Below are positions 34,124-44,225 of a stretch of DNA of 64,000 nt, one piece after another (the first letter of the stretch is position 1; each line of letters opens with the position of its first letter). Location of the stretch: assembly GCF_025639805.1 (NCBI RefSeq), contig NZ_CP106735.1:3567501-3631500 (forward strand), in the 5' to 3' direction. Source of the DNA: Reichenbachiella carrageenanivorans. GTDB taxonomy: Bacteria; Bacteroidota; Bacteroidia; Cytophagales; Cyclobacteriaceae. The notes beneath the pieces were generated by a model. The model ran no database searches. It had not been told where the DNA came from and saw only the letters and a list, made by a program, of their open reading frames with translations. The position numbers were made by a program, and so were the translations under genes.

Positions 34124-35848
34124 TTAGACCTTATCTAGTCGCTCACATTGGTTTAGTGTTTGCAAATAACTGGTAAGGTCTAGGTCGGTAGGTAATTGAA
34201 GACGCTTTTTCAATCGGTATTTAGAAGTTTGAACGGTTCGCTTGGAGTGATGGAGCAGTTGGCATATTTGATCCGTACTCAAGTTGAGTACGAGCAAGGA
34301 GGCAAACCTTAGCTCATTTTCAGTGAGGTCAGGTGTCTTACTGAGCAACTTTTGAAAAAACTTAGGATTCGTTTTTTCAAATCGAATTTTAAACATTTTC
34401 CAATCTTCTTCCAATCGCATTTTAGATTTGATCTCAGAGAGTAGTTCCTTGCTTGCTAGATTGGGCAAGGTGCTCATGTGATGATACACCTTATCTAATA
34501 TTTCTTTTTTGGATGCTGTGATGATGGATAAGTTATAAAGTTCATTGTTTTTTAGTTGCATCTCAGTCTCGTGTTTTTCTTTTTCAAGCAACTGGATGGA
34601 TAGCAGGTGTTCTTTTTCTTTTTGTTTTTCTCTGAGCTCAAAAGAGGCTTTCACTGCTTTCTTTTTGTTTTGGTTCATTTTTCGAGTCAAACCCAACTGG
34701 AAACAACACAGTTCAAAACCATAACCTATCAGGGTATAATGGTATGATTCTGTCAGAAATGAAAGATGAAGAGACAAACTGGTAAACACGGCTCCTGCAA
34801 TTCCAAACATTAAACCTGCAATGACGAAATACTTATTTCTTTGCTTGGATAGCAATACCGTAAACATAAAAGGAATGGAAACGATAGCTATAGAGGTATT
34901 GGTGCGAGGTAAAAAATGGTAATACACCTCTGTGGAAATCATATAAAGAACCATCATCGACACAGAAATGAATGCAGCATAACCGATAAACAATTTGGCA
35001 ATTCGCCAGGAGCGGGCGTGTGTATATCTGTAGTCTAGGTAATTGCTGGCAAAAAGAGCATAAAGCATCCAGTTGACAGGAAACAATATACTCGCATCAA
35101 AATTGAATCGAGGGGCGACAAACCATGTGAATTTAAAATACCCACAGAGGTAAAGGCTCAGTGAAATCACAAAAAAGAGATAATACAAATTGCTTTTTTC
35201 TTTGAATATCAACCCTAGTGATGAATTGGTCAGAAGCAATACCACGACCATGCCTACGAAAATGCCAATGGCTAAAAGATCATTGATAGCCTGTTCTCTA
35301 AATAGGTCTTCGCGTTGAATGAAAAAATGATCTGCCACTTTGAATGGCATCTCCCATACCTTACCTTCAATCTTGATATATAATCGCTTGGCCTCCTTGG
35401 CATCAAGTGCGATTCTAATCTTTGTTTCATTGTTTTGTCCCGTATAAAAATCGTCGTGGACTTTGGAGAGTAATACGCCTTTTTTTTCGCTACGAATTAA
35501 TTCAGTGTTTTTAAATTCCCAGAATTCAACTTCCCATTCATTGCTAAAAAGTAGAAAAGCCAATGGGGACGAACTGCTATTTTCAAAGTCGATGCTATAC
35601 CAATAATTATAAGTAGAAAAGTGCTCAGACAATGTATCCGTATATACAAATCCGTCGGCATTTAAGACTTCATCTATGTTCATTACACCAGTGGTGTCTA
35701 TATACAACCCAACCTGATGAGCAGGTAGTTCTGATTTGTTTAAATAATCGGTAGTCGCCAAGCTAACCCGCTCCAATTCCGCAGAGAGTACTGGACTGAC
35801 CAGCCAAAGTGAAAGGGTGATAAATAAGAAACTAAAGCTTTTTTTCAT
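34124..35848 (-). CDS. 7TM-DISM sensor with its own C-terminal DNA-binding domain
   Basis: The 574-residue protein has a signal peptide and a periplasmic 7TMR-DISMED2 domain (about 45-180, FSTYNYWYSIDFENSS). Seven transmembrane helices follow (about 190-395), then a coiled coil (about 400-460, EKEHLLSIQLLEKEKHE). The C-terminus is a LuxR/GerE-like helix-turn-helix (LTENELRFASLLVLNLSTDQI, then HSKRTVQTSKYRLKKRL). It has no histidine kinase, so the DNA-binding part would act while tethered to the membrane, or after cleavage. I use ATG 35848 in place of a TTG three codons earlier. The divergent FG-GAP gene is a candidate target. Confidence 0.85.
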   Translation of the reverse strand: MKKSFSFLFITLSLWLVSPVLSAELERVSLATTDYLNKSELPAHQVGLYIDTTGVMNIDEVLNADGFVYTDTLSEHFSTYNYWYSIDFENSSSSPLAFLLFSNEWEVEFWEFKNTELIRSEKKGVLLSKVHDDFYTGQNNETKIRIALDAKEAKRLYIKIEGKVWEMPFKVADHFFIQREDLFREQAINDLLAIGIFVGMVVVLLLTNSSLGLIFKEKSNLYYLFFVISLSLYLCGYFKFTWFVAPRFNFDASILFPVNWMLYALFASNYLDYRYTHARSWRIAKLFIGYAAFISVSMMVLYMISTEVYYHFLPRTNTSIAIVSIPFMFTVLLSKQRNKYFVIAGLMFGIAGAVFTSLSLHLSFLTESYHYTLIGYGFELCCFQLGLTRKMNQNKKKAVKASFELREKQKEKEHLLSIQLLEKEKHETEMQLKNNELYNLSIITASKKEILDKVYHHMSTLPNLASKELLSEIKSKMRLEEDWKMFKIRFEKTNPKFFQKLLSKTPDLTENELRFASLLVLNLSTDQICQLLHHSKRTVQTSKYRLKKRLQLPTDLDLTSYLQTLNQCERLDKV

Positions 35849-35931
35849 GAGTGTCAAAAAAGAGAAGCATGACTTAGGCGAATATAAGGTGATTAGGGCC
35901 TTGGTGTGTAGTTCTGGAATTAAAAAACGGC

Positions 35932-35951
35932 ATGTAGTAGCTATGTAGTAG
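35932..35951. repeat. Tandem 9-bp direct repeat in a divergent promoter region
   Basis: ATGTAGTAG occurs twice, 11 bp apart (one helical turn), between the DISM-HTH gene and the FG-GAP gene. It may be a binding site for a helix-turn-helix protein. Confidence 0.4.
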
Positions 35952-36018
35952 GCCTTTTTTGTAGGATTTTAGGGCTATAGCGTACTATTGGGCTTCAATC
36001 AAACTATACTGAATAAAC

Positions 36019-38007
36019 ATGAAATCTTTTCGAAACCATTTAAATACTATACTATTTCAATCTATAATTCTAGGGCTTTTTACCTTTTTATGTCTGGGCT
36101 CAAATAGAGGCTATGCTCAGTTTGTTAGAGATGAAGCGGCTAGTACTATCATTCAAGATATGGCAGGTACCAAAGCCGATTGGGGTGACTATGACAATGA
36201 TGGAGATCTAGACTTGGCAGTAATCGGAGGTAACGGTTCTAGCTATGCCAAAATATATAGAAACAACAACGGTTCGTTTGAAGATATAGAAGCTGAACTA
36301 CAAGGCATTTCAGATGATGGCTATGTTATGTGGGGAGATTTTGATATGGACAACGATTTGGACTTGCTGATTACTGGAGGGGCTACAATTGGCGTTTTTC
36401 CTAATCAGCAAGACATAAATATTAGCTATATCTACCGAAACGATAATGGGGTATTTGTAAACCATCATGCTGAACTCACAGGAGTAGCAGGATGGGGGCT
36501 ATGGGGTGATTATGATCACGATGGGGATTTGGATATCGCTCTGATTGGCCCTCCTACAAATACAGAAGAAAATGATGTCATAAAAATATACAACAACGAT
36601 CAAGGGGTATTTGCCGAAGTAGATATACCGCTACAGCTGACACGTCGTCATATGGGAGCCTCAATAGATTGGGGGGATTATGACAATGATGGAGACGAAG
36701 ATTTATTTGTGTCGACCACAGGAGAAAGCGATGAAGCTTTAGAAAACTGGATTTCTGTCATTTTAAAAAATGACGATGGCGTATTTTCAGTTGTATACCC
36801 TAATATTCATGGCGTATTTGATAGTCATGTCAAATGGGGAGATTATGATGCAGATGGGGATTTAGACTTGGCTATCATGGGGATCAACCGAAAGGATAAG
36901 GATGTTACTACGATCTATAAAAATGATGAGGGCGACTTTAAAGACATTGGATTTGATTTTGGAGGCAATACCGACGATCATAAGTGTGCGTGGGGTTTCT
37001 TAGACTGGGAGGATTACGATACGGACGGAGATCTTGATTTACTAGTATCAGGTAAGAATGGAGCAACATTTACATTCATTACTAAAATATTAAGAAACGA
37101 GGAGGGCATATTTAGCGACATGTATATGCCTCTGCCAGGTGCACTTGGGTATGCCATTTGGGGTGATTATGACAATGATTTTGATCCAGACGTATTGATA
37201 GGAGGCGTTCAGCTAGTAGATGGTAAATATGAGAACCTTACAGAATTGTACATCAATGAAATCAGAGCACCTCATACCATCACGTTCAATCCTATTGAAG
37301 AGAAAACCTACGGAGATACTGATTTCGAAATACTAGCTGAATCTAGCGCAGATCTTGAAGTGAAATATAAATTGATCAGCGGAGCTGCTACCTTAAATGA
37401 TCGCTCCATTAGTATTCATGGTGCTGGTGAGGTGAGTGTGCGCGCCTTTCACGCAGGAACCGAAACGTATAACCCCAGCCAAAAAGATCAGTTGATTTTA
37501 GTGAAAAAAGCGATTTTAACCGCAACAGCAAATAATGAGTCCATCGACTTAGGAGATGCCATACCCGAGCTTGGCATCTCCTACGATGGATTTGTGAATG
37601 ACGAAGATGTCGATGATTTGCAAGAAGCACCTAAAACAAGTACTACCGTTACTACAACAAGTGACCCAGGTACGTATACCATTCGTTTGTCTGGTGGGCT
37701 GTCCAGCAATTACGAATTGGTATTGGTAGATGGTGTACTAACTATCGAAGGGGTAGTTATGGAGGCGGGTTTAAAGTCATCGCATATGATGGCATACCCA
37801 AATCCGACTCGTGATGTTTTGACCATCGATGGAGGGGGAAGTTGGCATAATATGAAACTCTACGACTTGAGTGGACAACAATTGCTTATTAACATACAAG
37901 GCAACTCATTAGATCTTTCTTTGCTGCAAACGGGCGCGTATATTCTTCATCTCACTGATACCAATGGGACAACTGTTTTTAAACAAAAAATAAGGAAACA
38001 GGATTAG
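36019..38007 (+). CDS. Secreted FG-GAP/VCBS-repeat protein with MBG domain and T9SS tail
   Basis: The 662-residue protein has a signal peptide (ends SNRGYAQ, about residue 34). It then has about seven VCBS/FG-GAP repeats with the acidic calcium-loop pattern WGDYDNDGDLDL (about residues 50-400). Next is an MBG-type Ig-like domain (about 430-575, ITFNPIEEKTYGDTDF). The end is a type IX secretion sorting domain starting AYPNPTRDVLTIDGG. Such proteins are carried by T9SS to the cell surface or medium and often act in adhesion or polysaccharide binding. It is divergent from the DISM sensor gene. Confidence 0.88.
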   Translation: MKSFRNHLNTILFQSIILGLFTFLCLGSNRGYAQFVRDEAASTIIQDMAGTKADWGDYDNDGDLDLAVIGGNGSSYAKIYRNNNGSFEDIEAELQGISDDGYVMWGDFDMDNDLDLLITGGATIGVFPNQQDINISYIYRNDNGVFVNHHAELTGVAGWGLWGDYDHDGDLDIALIGPPTNTEENDVIKIYNNDQGVFAEVDIPLQLTRRHMGASIDWGDYDNDGDEDLFVSTTGESDEALENWISVILKNDDGVFSVVYPNIHGVFDSHVKWGDYDADGDLDLAIMGINRKDKDVTTIYKNDEGDFKDIGFDFGGNTDDHKCAWGFLDWEDYDTDGDLDLLVSGKNGATFTFITKILRNEEGIFSDMYMPLPGALGYAIWGDYDNDFDPDVLIGGVQLVDGKYENLTELYINEIRAPHTITFNPIEEKTYGDTDFEILAESSADLEVKYKLISGAATLNDRSISIHGAGEVSVRAFHAGTETYNPSQKDQLILVKKAILTATANNESIDLGDAIPELGISYDGFVNDEDVDDLQEAPKTSTTVTTTSDPGTYTIRLSGGLSSNYELVLVDGVLTIEGVVMEAGLKSSHMMAYPNPTRDVLTIDGGGSWHNMKLYDLSGQQLLINIQGNSLDLSLLQTGAYILHLTDTNGTTVFKQKIRKQD

Positions 38008-38028
38008 ACCTTGTAATTGAAAATAAAG

Positions 38029-38063
38029 AAGGCATTTAGCGAATCAAGCTATTTGCCTTTTTT
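38029..38063. terminator. Terminator overlapping the end of floA
   Basis: AAGGCA-TT-TAGC and GCTA-TT-TGCCTT pair with a symmetric TT/TT internal loop, followed by six T on the plus strand. The right arm encodes the last residues and stop of the minus-strand floA gene. Confidence 0.75.
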
Positions 38064-38960
38064 CATATAGCCTTGCATCAGATTGCCAGCTCTAAACGAA
38101 TAAGACAGAGCCGCAGGAATGAGTGTTTCTGCCTCTATTAGTTTGGCTTTGGCTTCTTGAACCAGGGCAGTCATTTCTTGCTCTAGGGCGACAGCTTGTG
38201 CTCGTCGCTCTTCTGCTTTCGCCTTAGCAATATTCAAATCCGCCATGGCTTGATCGATTTGCAATTTAGCGCCAATGTTTTTACCAATATTGATATCTGC
38301 TATATCGATAGAGAGAATTTCGAACGCAGTGCCAGCGTCCAGACCTTTGGATAGAACTAATTTTGAAATGGCTTCTGGTTTTTCTAAAACCTCCAAGTAT
38401 GTTTTTGCCGCACCGATTTTGGAAATAATACCCTGACCTACACGTGCTTTGATGGTTTCTTCTCCTGCACCGCCTACCAATTGTTTGATGTTCGTTCGAA
38501 CCGTTACGCGTGCTTCAGCAATCAGCTGGATGCCATCACGAGACAAACCAGTAATAGCCGGAACAATAATCATATAAGGAGTCACTGAGATGTGAACCGC
38601 CTCCAGCACATTTCTACCTGCCAAATCTATGGCGGCGGCTTGTTTAAATGACATTTCCAGATTGGCTTTTCCTGCTACGATTAAGGCTTTGATGACTGAC
38701 AATAATTTGCCATTTGCCAGGTGGTGGGTTTCCATTTGTTGGGTTGTTACATCCATGATACCAGCTTTGGAAGCCAAAATCATCATGTTGACAATCAACC
38801 CTGGCGGCACACGACGAAATCTCATCATTGCCAAATCCAACAGATTGATATGAACGCCTGAAAACGCAGCTGTGATCCATAAATTGACAGGAATGAGATA
38901 AAGGATTAAGGAAATTCCTACAAGGGTAAGTCCAGCGAATAGAAGAATGGAAAGGATCAT
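38049..38960 (-). CDS. floA: Flotillin-like protein FloA
   Basis: The 303-residue protein has one N-terminal hydrophobic hairpin (about residues 1-35). A long domain follows with FloA patterns: [51 protein letters not shown] and an alanine/glutamate-rich coiled end ([21 protein letters not shown]). FloA organises membrane microdomains. ATG 38960 is chosen over a TTG four codons upstream, because the ATG directly precedes the membrane segment. The gene is single and ends in the shared terminator. Confidence 0.88.
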   Translation of the reverse strand: MILSILLFAGLTLVGISLILYLIPVNLWITAAFSGVHINLLDLAMMRFRRVPPGLIVNMMILASKAGIMDVTTQQMETHHLANGKLLSVIKALIVAGKANLEMSFKQAAAIDLAGRNVLEAVHISVTPYMIIVPAITGLSRDGIQLIAEARVTVRTNIKQLVGGAGEETIKARVGQGIISKIGAAKTYLEVLEKPEAISKLVLSKGLDAGTAFEILSIDIADINIGKNIGAKLQIDQAMADLNIAKAKAEERRAQAVALEQEMTALVQEAKAKLIEAETLIPAALSYSFRAGNLMQGYMKKGK

Positions 38961-39171
38961 GTATAGTATCAAATATGTACCGCGGAAGGTACGCCTATTC
39001 CTCTGCTACTGTACTATAACATGGCTCTTATATTATGTAACTTGTGAGAGCTTATGTCTCTTTCTATATAACATGACAAATAGCAGGTAGAAGGAGAGGC
39101 GCAAATGACAAATGTGTACATTGATGGTGTGCCGAATTTGTATAAACGTTAAATTAGAATAAAAAAAGCAC

Positions 39172-40869
39172 ATGGTACGTTCTGTTTTTACACTTCTTTT
39201 TCTAGTCAGTTTCTCATACGCCTTTGCCCAAAATGTATTGGTGAGTACCCTTCAAGGGTTTGATGCAGCGGTAGAAGGTGCAAATGCTGGCGATACCATT
39301 TTTTTGACAAATGGGACTTGGTCCGATGTCGTACTGAATTTTTATGCCACTGGAACCTCCGACAATCCTATTGTGCTCACAGCTCAGACACCTGGTGAGG
39401 TGATATTATCTGGGTCGTCAAGGTTAAAGATTTACGGTGAGCATTTGGTTGTTCGTGACTTGGATTTTCAAAAAGGAAGCACATCAGGAGATGCCATTGT
39501 TGAATTCAGAAAAAGCAGTGACGAGCTGGCGCAAAATTGTAGACTCACCAATTCTAGAATTCTAAACTATAATCCTGCCACAGATGCTATTGATTACAAA
39601 TGGGTGTCTATGTATGGTAGCAATAATAGAGTAGACCATTGTCATTTTGATGGAAAAAATAACGAAGGAGCCTTACTCGTGGTATGGCTGACTGGGCAAG
39701 CTAATCATCACAGGATAGATCATAATTATTTTGCTAATATTCCTAGCTTAGGTAGAAATGGAGGCGAGACCATTCGAGTGGGCACCAGCACCAATAGCAT
39801 GACAGAATCCCGTACGATAGTGGAGTACAACCTCTTTGAAGCATGCGATGGTGAAATTGAAATCATTTCGAATAAATCTGGATTTAATATCTACAGGTAT
39901 AACACCTTTAGAAACAACGATGGTACATTGACTATACGACATGGCAATGATTGTGAGGTTTATGGTAATTTCTTTTTTGGAGGAAAAAATAAATCTTCTG
40001 GAGGTGTACGTATCATTGGCGAAAGGCATAAGGTCTACAACAACTACTTTCAGGATTTGAGCGGAACAGGGTATAGAGCAGCGATAAGTATGATGAATGG
40101 TGTCCCTGATGCAGCACTCAATAGTTACTTTCAAGTTAAGAATGCGGAAGTGCTTAATAATACCCTGGTTGACTGCGAAGAACCTTTTGCAATAGGAGAG
40201 GGAAGTGATAGTGAGAAAACATTGGCTCCGTTGGATTGTGTCATTGCCAATAATATTGCTATCCGTACGACGGGTAGTAAGGCTATTACCTATACCGATA
40301 CTCCTGTGAATATGACCTACGAATCAAATTATATAACTGGAAATGTTGGAATCAGTGATGCCGGAATTGTCAATGAAGATCCAGGGTTGGAGTTGACTGA
40401 CGGACACTGGCGAGCGAATAGTTCCAGTGCCATTACAGATGCAGAAGCACGTGCAGTTAGCTATTTGGATTTGGATATTGACGGTCAGGCAAGAGATGAA
40501 AACCCAGACATTGGCTGTGATGAAGTAGCCGATTCTGAAATCACCAATTTTCCATTGTCACAAGAAGATGTAGGCTTTGATTGGAGCCATTCGGGTACGC
40601 CACCATTACTAACAGTACATAAAATAGATGATAAAATAAATATCACATACAGCAATGGTCGGCTGGTGATTCATGGGTTAGAAACAACCGACCTTCCTGT
40701 CAGATTGATTATTCACGATTTGCAAGGCAGGCGATTAATAGCTGAAAACATTGCCAAGACAGATTTCAGCCTTCCGTTAGATTTTGGTGGAATCCATATC
40801 ATCTCACTGGAGAATCAACAGGGAGTGATTCGCTACAATGCCAAAGTTCTAATTTCAGAAAAGAGATGA
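39172..40869 (+). CDS. Polysaccharide lyase family 6 (alginate lyase), T9SS cargo
   Basis: The 565-residue protein has a signal peptide (ends YAFAQ, about residue 20) and a parallel beta-helix typical of PL6. The family's key residues are present: IISNKSGFN with the catalytic-type lysine (Lys235) and TLTIRHGND with the arginine (Arg256), then GGVRIIGERHKVYNNYF. It cleaves alginate or dermatan-type uronates by beta-elimination. The last about 80 residues form a T9SS sorting domain (DLPVRLIIHDLQGRRL). No SusC/D or other alginate genes are near, so it is an orphan lyase. Its stop abuts the stop of the convergent mltB-like gene. Confidence 0.9.
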   Translation: MVRSVFTLLFLVSFSYAFAQNVLVSTLQGFDAAVEGANAGDTIFLTNGTWSDVVLNFYATGTSDNPIVLTAQTPGEVILSGSSRLKIYGEHLVVRDLDFQKGSTSGDAIVEFRKSSDELAQNCRLTNSRILNYNPATDAIDYKWVSMYGSNNRVDHCHFDGKNNEGALLVVWLTGQANHHRIDHNYFANIPSLGRNGGETIRVGTSTNSMTESRTIVEYNLFEACDGEIEIISNKSGFNIYRYNTFRNNDGTLTIRHGNDCEVYGNFFFGGKNKSSGGVRIIGERHKVYNNYFQDLSGTGYRAAISMMNGVPDAALNSYFQVKNAEVLNNTLVDCEEPFAIGEGSDSEKTLAPLDCVIANNIAIRTTGSKAITYTDTPVNMTYESNYITGNVGISDAGIVNEDPGLELTDGHWRANSSSAITDAEARAVSYLDLDIDGQARDENPDIGCDEVADSEITNFPLSQEDVGFDWSHSGTPPLLTVHKIDDKINITYSNGRLVIHGLETTDLPVRLIIHDLQGRRLIAENIAKTDFSLPLDFGGIHIISLENQQGVIRYNAKVLISEKR

Positions 40870-41880
40870 TTACCCATCCGTCTTGCGTGCTTCCTTGATG
40901 GCTTCGCCCAACTGAAACACAGCCAAAGCGTAGAGTGGACTATGGTTGTACCGGGTGATTACATAAAAATTCTTGAAGGTAACCCAATACTCTTGACTGC
41001 CGTCTTCCATGTCCATCACTTGAAGCGAAACCAATTTAGAAGGACTCACTGGCTCTGCGGGTTCATATCCCTTTTGGGTATAAAATATTATCGTGTTAGC
41101 GGGTTTTACACTTTGTTTGGAAAGCGTTTCAGCGTGCTCGCTTTTGTTAGCGGGCATGGCTACCAGTTCACCTTTGTTCCACCGATGCACTTTCAGGTAA
41201 TTGGCCACGCTGGCTATACCATCTTCTACCTGATTGATCAGGTCAGCTCCTGAGTCACTGTCGTAGCTTTTGGCATAGGCTAGATAGCTGCTCGGCATAA
41301 ATTGGCCATAACCTATAGCACCAGCGTACGACCCTTTGACAACCAAAGGATCAAGTCCTTCTTTTTTGCATAGTTCCAGATATTTACCCAATTCTTTTTT
41401 GAAAAAAGACGATCGCTTTGGATATCCAAATGCCAAAGTATATAAGGCATCTAACACACGGTACGTTCCCATGCGTGCTCCAAAATAGGTCTCTACACCT
41501 ATGACCCCAAGGATGGTTTCTATAGCCACGCCAGTTTCTTCACTCACTCGATTGAGCGCCTGCTCATTTTCTTTCCAAAAAACTACTCCTGCATGGATTC
41601 GCTCAGAAGTCATGAAAATATTTCGATAACGCTCCCATGTCATGGTCTTTTCTGCTGGTCGCGACATCTTTTCTATAATCACAGGCTGAAATTCAGCTTG
41701 ATCGATAATATAAGCAATGTCTTTCAGTGGTCGCTTTTGCTGATAAGCTGAGATTCTCACAAAATCATCTACAGCTGATTGATCCACTTGGGCATAGCTC
41801 ACAGGTGGAATAAACCATCCCAAATAAAGCATGAAGAGTATAGAGATGCTTTTGGCCGAGAGGGTATGGGTAGTGTTCAT
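40870..41880 (-). CDS. mltB: Lytic murein transglycosylase B-like protein
   Basis: The 336-residue protein has a signal peptide (ends VSYAQ) and the MltB/GH103 core: catalytic glutamate in GVIGVETYFGA (Glu130), then KGSYAGAIGYGQFMPSSYL and VEDGIASVANYLKVHRW. It cuts glycan strands of peptidoglycan in the periplasm, forming 1,6-anhydroMurNAc. It lacks the lipobox that anchors E. coli MltB. The gene is convergent with the PL6 gene without a single spacer base. Confidence 0.88.
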   Translation of the reverse strand: MNTTHTLSAKSISILFMLYLGWFIPPVSYAQVDQSAVDDFVRISAYQQKRPLKDIAYIIDQAEFQPVIIEKMSRPAEKTMTWERYRNIFMTSERIHAGVVFWKENEQALNRVSEETGVAIETILGVIGVETYFGARMGTYRVLDALYTLAFGYPKRSSFFKKELGKYLELCKKEGLDPLVVKGSYAGAIGYGQFMPSSYLAYAKSYDSDSGADLINQVEDGIASVANYLKVHRWNKGELVAMPANKSEHAETLSKQSVKPANTIIFYTQKGYEPAEPVSPSKLVSLQVMDMEDGSQEYWVTFKNFYVITRYNHSPLYALAVFQLGEAIKEARKTDG

Positions 41881-42061
41881 AAATGTAAACGGAATGATCT
41901 GTGGTGAATTTCACCATTTAACAGACAACAACAAAGTACTGACACACTTATGCTTTATTTGCAATAAAAAAGAGGAGGGTATTGAATTCACAATTCAGCC
42001 AAAGAGCTACACTATTGCTATCCGACCCTATTTTCTTTAATGACTGGAATTTTTAAGCATA

Positions 42062-42098
42062 AAAAAACCTCTAAAGCTGTGACAATCTTAGAGGTTTT
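42062..42098 (-). terminator. Intrinsic terminator of the haem-binding gene
   Basis: AAAACCTCTAA and TTAGAGGTTTT form an 11-bp stem with a 13-base loop, and the minus strand continues with a U-run. It lies 20 bases behind the stop codon. Confidence 0.8.
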
Positions 42099-42118
42099 AA
42101 ATTGATTTTTTTATCTAT

Positions 42119-42580
42119 TTAATGCTCTGCTTCTACTCCTGGTAGACTTTTGACCCAAGTCACCAATTGAGAAACTTGCTCTGGAGAAAGACTGGCATCG
42201 CCATGTAGAATGGTGTAGGAACTCAACGGCATTTCGCCTTTTTCTACTTCTTCGTAAAATTCCTCTAGCTTGTGAAGGGCTTTCTTTTCAGTATAAGTGC
42301 CCCATGTCGAGAGGTTAAAGTGTTTTCTACCATCTTCGATATGATCGCCAATCCACCAAGAAACAGGAGCCACGCTAGCATACCAGGGGTATTTGGTTTC
42401 ATAAGAATGACAGTCGTAGCACGAGGTTTTTATGATCTGAGCGATTTCTGCAGGAGGATTCATCATTGTGATAAAATCATTTTTCGCTTCATAAGCTGGA
42501 ATTTCATTATCGAACCCGAAAAATTGGATGAAGACCAATACTGTCAAAAGACCTATTATAATTTTAGTTTTTATAGTCAT
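42119..42580 (-). CDS. Haem-binding domain protein (c-type, CxxCH)
   Basis: The 153-residue protein has an N-terminal hydrophobic anchor (residues 5-22). Its haem-attachment motif CYDCHS (Cys54, Cys57, His58) is followed by YPWYASVAPVSWWIGDHIEDGRKHFNLS, the characteristic pattern of the Haem_bd family. It likely binds c-type haem on the outside of the inner membrane and may take part in electron transfer. The next gene upstream on the same strand is the SDR gene (37 bp). Confidence 0.85.
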   Translation of the reverse strand: MTIKTKIIIGLLTVLVFIQFFGFDNEIPAYEAKNDFITMMNPPAEIAQIIKTSCYDCHSYETKYPWYASVAPVSWWIGDHIEDGRKHFNLSTWGTYTEKKALHKLEEFYEEVEKGEMPLSSYTILHGDASLSPEQVSQLVTWVKSLPGVEAEH

Positions 42581-42617
42581 GTGAAATGCTTGTTATTTCT
42601 ATTCGAAGATAAAAAAA

Positions 42618-43370
42618 TTAGATAGTAAACCCACCATCGGCTGTATAAACGCCTCCTGTGCAATATGAAGAAGCCTCTGAGGCAAGAAATAGAGCCAAAC
42701 CAGAGATCTCGTCAGACTCCCCAATACGACCCAAGGGCAGGTGTTTGATGAATTTTTTGGTCAATTCGTCATTGGCCCACAGTGCTTCGCTAAACTTTGT
42801 TTTGATCAAGCCTGGGCAGATTACATTGGCACGAATGCCTTGTGGTCCTAGTTCTTTGGCTAGCACTTTGGTTAGGGAGATGAGCGCAGCTTTACTCACA
42901 CTATAGATGCCTAATTGAGCCTCGGGAGAAATACCCCCCACACTGCTGATATTGATGATAGACCCGCCAGCCTTCATATGTGGTGCGCACAACTTTACCA
43001 GTTCAAACGGTCCCTTCACGTTCACATCCATGATTTTATCAAAGGCATCTAGGTCTGTATTGATCACAGGCCCAAAGACAGGGTTGGTGGCGGCATTATT
43101 GACTACAATATCCACTTGGCCATAAGCTTCGAGGGTTTGATCTACAAGATGACCGATTTGCTCCATGTCTCCCGTGTTGCAAGCGACACCAATGGCTTCA
43201 AAGCCTGCTTCGTTTATTTTGTCTGCTACTTCGTCTACAGCTTCTTGCTTGCGGCTAGATACCACCACTTTGGCACCAGCTGCGGCATAGATACTGGCCA
43301 TGGCTTCACCGATACCTTTACTGGCACCTGTTACGATGGCTACTTTGTTTTTGAGTGAAAATTTGCTCAT
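42618..43370 (-). CDS. Short-chain dehydrogenase/reductase
   Basis: The 250-residue enzyme has the classical SDR cofactor motif TGASKGIG near residue 14, the NNAA motif, and the catalytic YSVSK with its upstream serine in INISSVGG. The C-terminus YCTGGVYTADGGFTI is typical of the FabG-like branch. The residue after the second beta strand is arginine-rich (SSRK), which suggests NADPH. The substrate is unknown. It overlaps the MscS gene by four bases (ATGA). Confidence 0.9.
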   Translation of the reverse strand: MSKFSLKNKVAIVTGASKGIGEAMASIYAAAGAKVVVSSRKQEAVDEVADKINEAGFEAIGVACNTGDMEQIGHLVDQTLEAYGQVDIVVNNAATNPVFGPVINTDLDAFDKIMDVNVKGPFELVKLCAPHMKAGGSIINISSVGGISPEAQLGIYSVSKAALISLTKVLAKELGPQGIRANVICPGLIKTKFSEALWANDELTKKFIKHLPLGRIGESDEISGLALFLASEASSYCTGGVYTADGGFTI

Positions 43371-44197
43371 TGGGTATGATTTGATTTAATGTGAATATCT
43401 GTTTGGGGAAAGGGGATTTCTATCCCATGATTGTGAAAGGCATCGTAAATATCAAACCTAATGTCACTCTTAATGGATTCGATCTCCCACATGTTTTTAC
43501 ACCAAAATCTAATTTCTAAATCCAAAGATGAATTTCCGAAGTCAATGAATCTAGCAAATGGTTTGGGTTTTTTAGCTACTTCTGGATGCCTAGCAGCCAC
43601 ATCTTCGATGAGCTTGGTCGCCTTGCGCACATCAGTACCATAGGCTACGCCCACATTTACTTTGAACCGAGTCGATTGGCGGTTGTGCGACCAATTGATG
43701 ACTTTGTCGCTTACTAGTTTGGAGTTGGGCACGATGATAATGATACCATCCCTAGTCACCACTTCGGACGTACGGATATTGATTTCTGTGATTTTCCCAA
43801 CTAAGCCTTCTAGCTCCACAATATCTCCAATGGAGACAGTGCCTTCAAATAACAGCACTAAGCCAGAAACTAGGTCATTGAACTGCTGCTGTACCCCAAG
43901 CCCAAACCCAACCAATAGAGCCGCCGAACCAGCCAGTAGCAAGGTGAGCTTGACGCCGATCAATTCTAAACCAGCGGCTATGGCTGCTACGATCACGATA
44001 TACTTTACGATTTGATAAACAGCCCACGCCCGACCTTCATCAAACTTATTGAACTTGATTTGTCGTTTGAAAAAACGGCGAACCAAGAGTAAAACCAGTT
44101 TGGCAATCACTATTACACCAATCAATGACAGCACATGATAAACCATGATGTTGATGTCGCCAAAGTGTAAAAGTTTAAATTGAAGAAACTCTTTCAT
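43367..44197 (-). CDS. Small-conductance mechanosensitive channel (MscS family)
   Basis: The 276-residue protein has three or four transmembrane segments. It has the pore-lining glycine/alanine helix AALLVGFGLGVQQQFNDLVSG (about 95-115). The beta domain has GTVSIGDIVELEGLVGKITEINIRTSEVVTRDG, a good MscS match, and the C-terminal alpha/beta domain is complete. It releases solutes on hypo-osmotic shock. It precedes the SDR gene with an ATGA overlap. Confidence 0.92.
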   Translation of the reverse strand: MKEFLQFKLLHFGDINIMVYHVLSLIGVIVIAKLVLLLVRRFFKRQIKFNKFDEGRAWAVYQIVKYIVIVAAIAAGLELIGVKLTLLLAGSAALLVGFGLGVQQQFNDLVSGLVLLFEGTVSIGDIVELEGLVGKITEINIRTSEVVTRDGIIIIVPNSKLVSDKVINWSHNRQSTRFKVNVGVAYGTDVRKATKLIEDVAARHPEVAKKPKPFARFIDFGNSSLDLEIRFWCKNMWEIESIKSDIRFDIYDAFHNHGIEIPFPQTDIHIKSNHTQ

Positions 44198-44225
44198 ATC
44201 GTTTAAGTAGTAGTTGGTTTATGGA

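Noticed and set aside
39172..41880. A possible alginate utilisation locus
   Set aside because: Only one lyase is present; no SusC/D pair, no uronate dehydrogenase and no kinase or aldolase genes are nearby.
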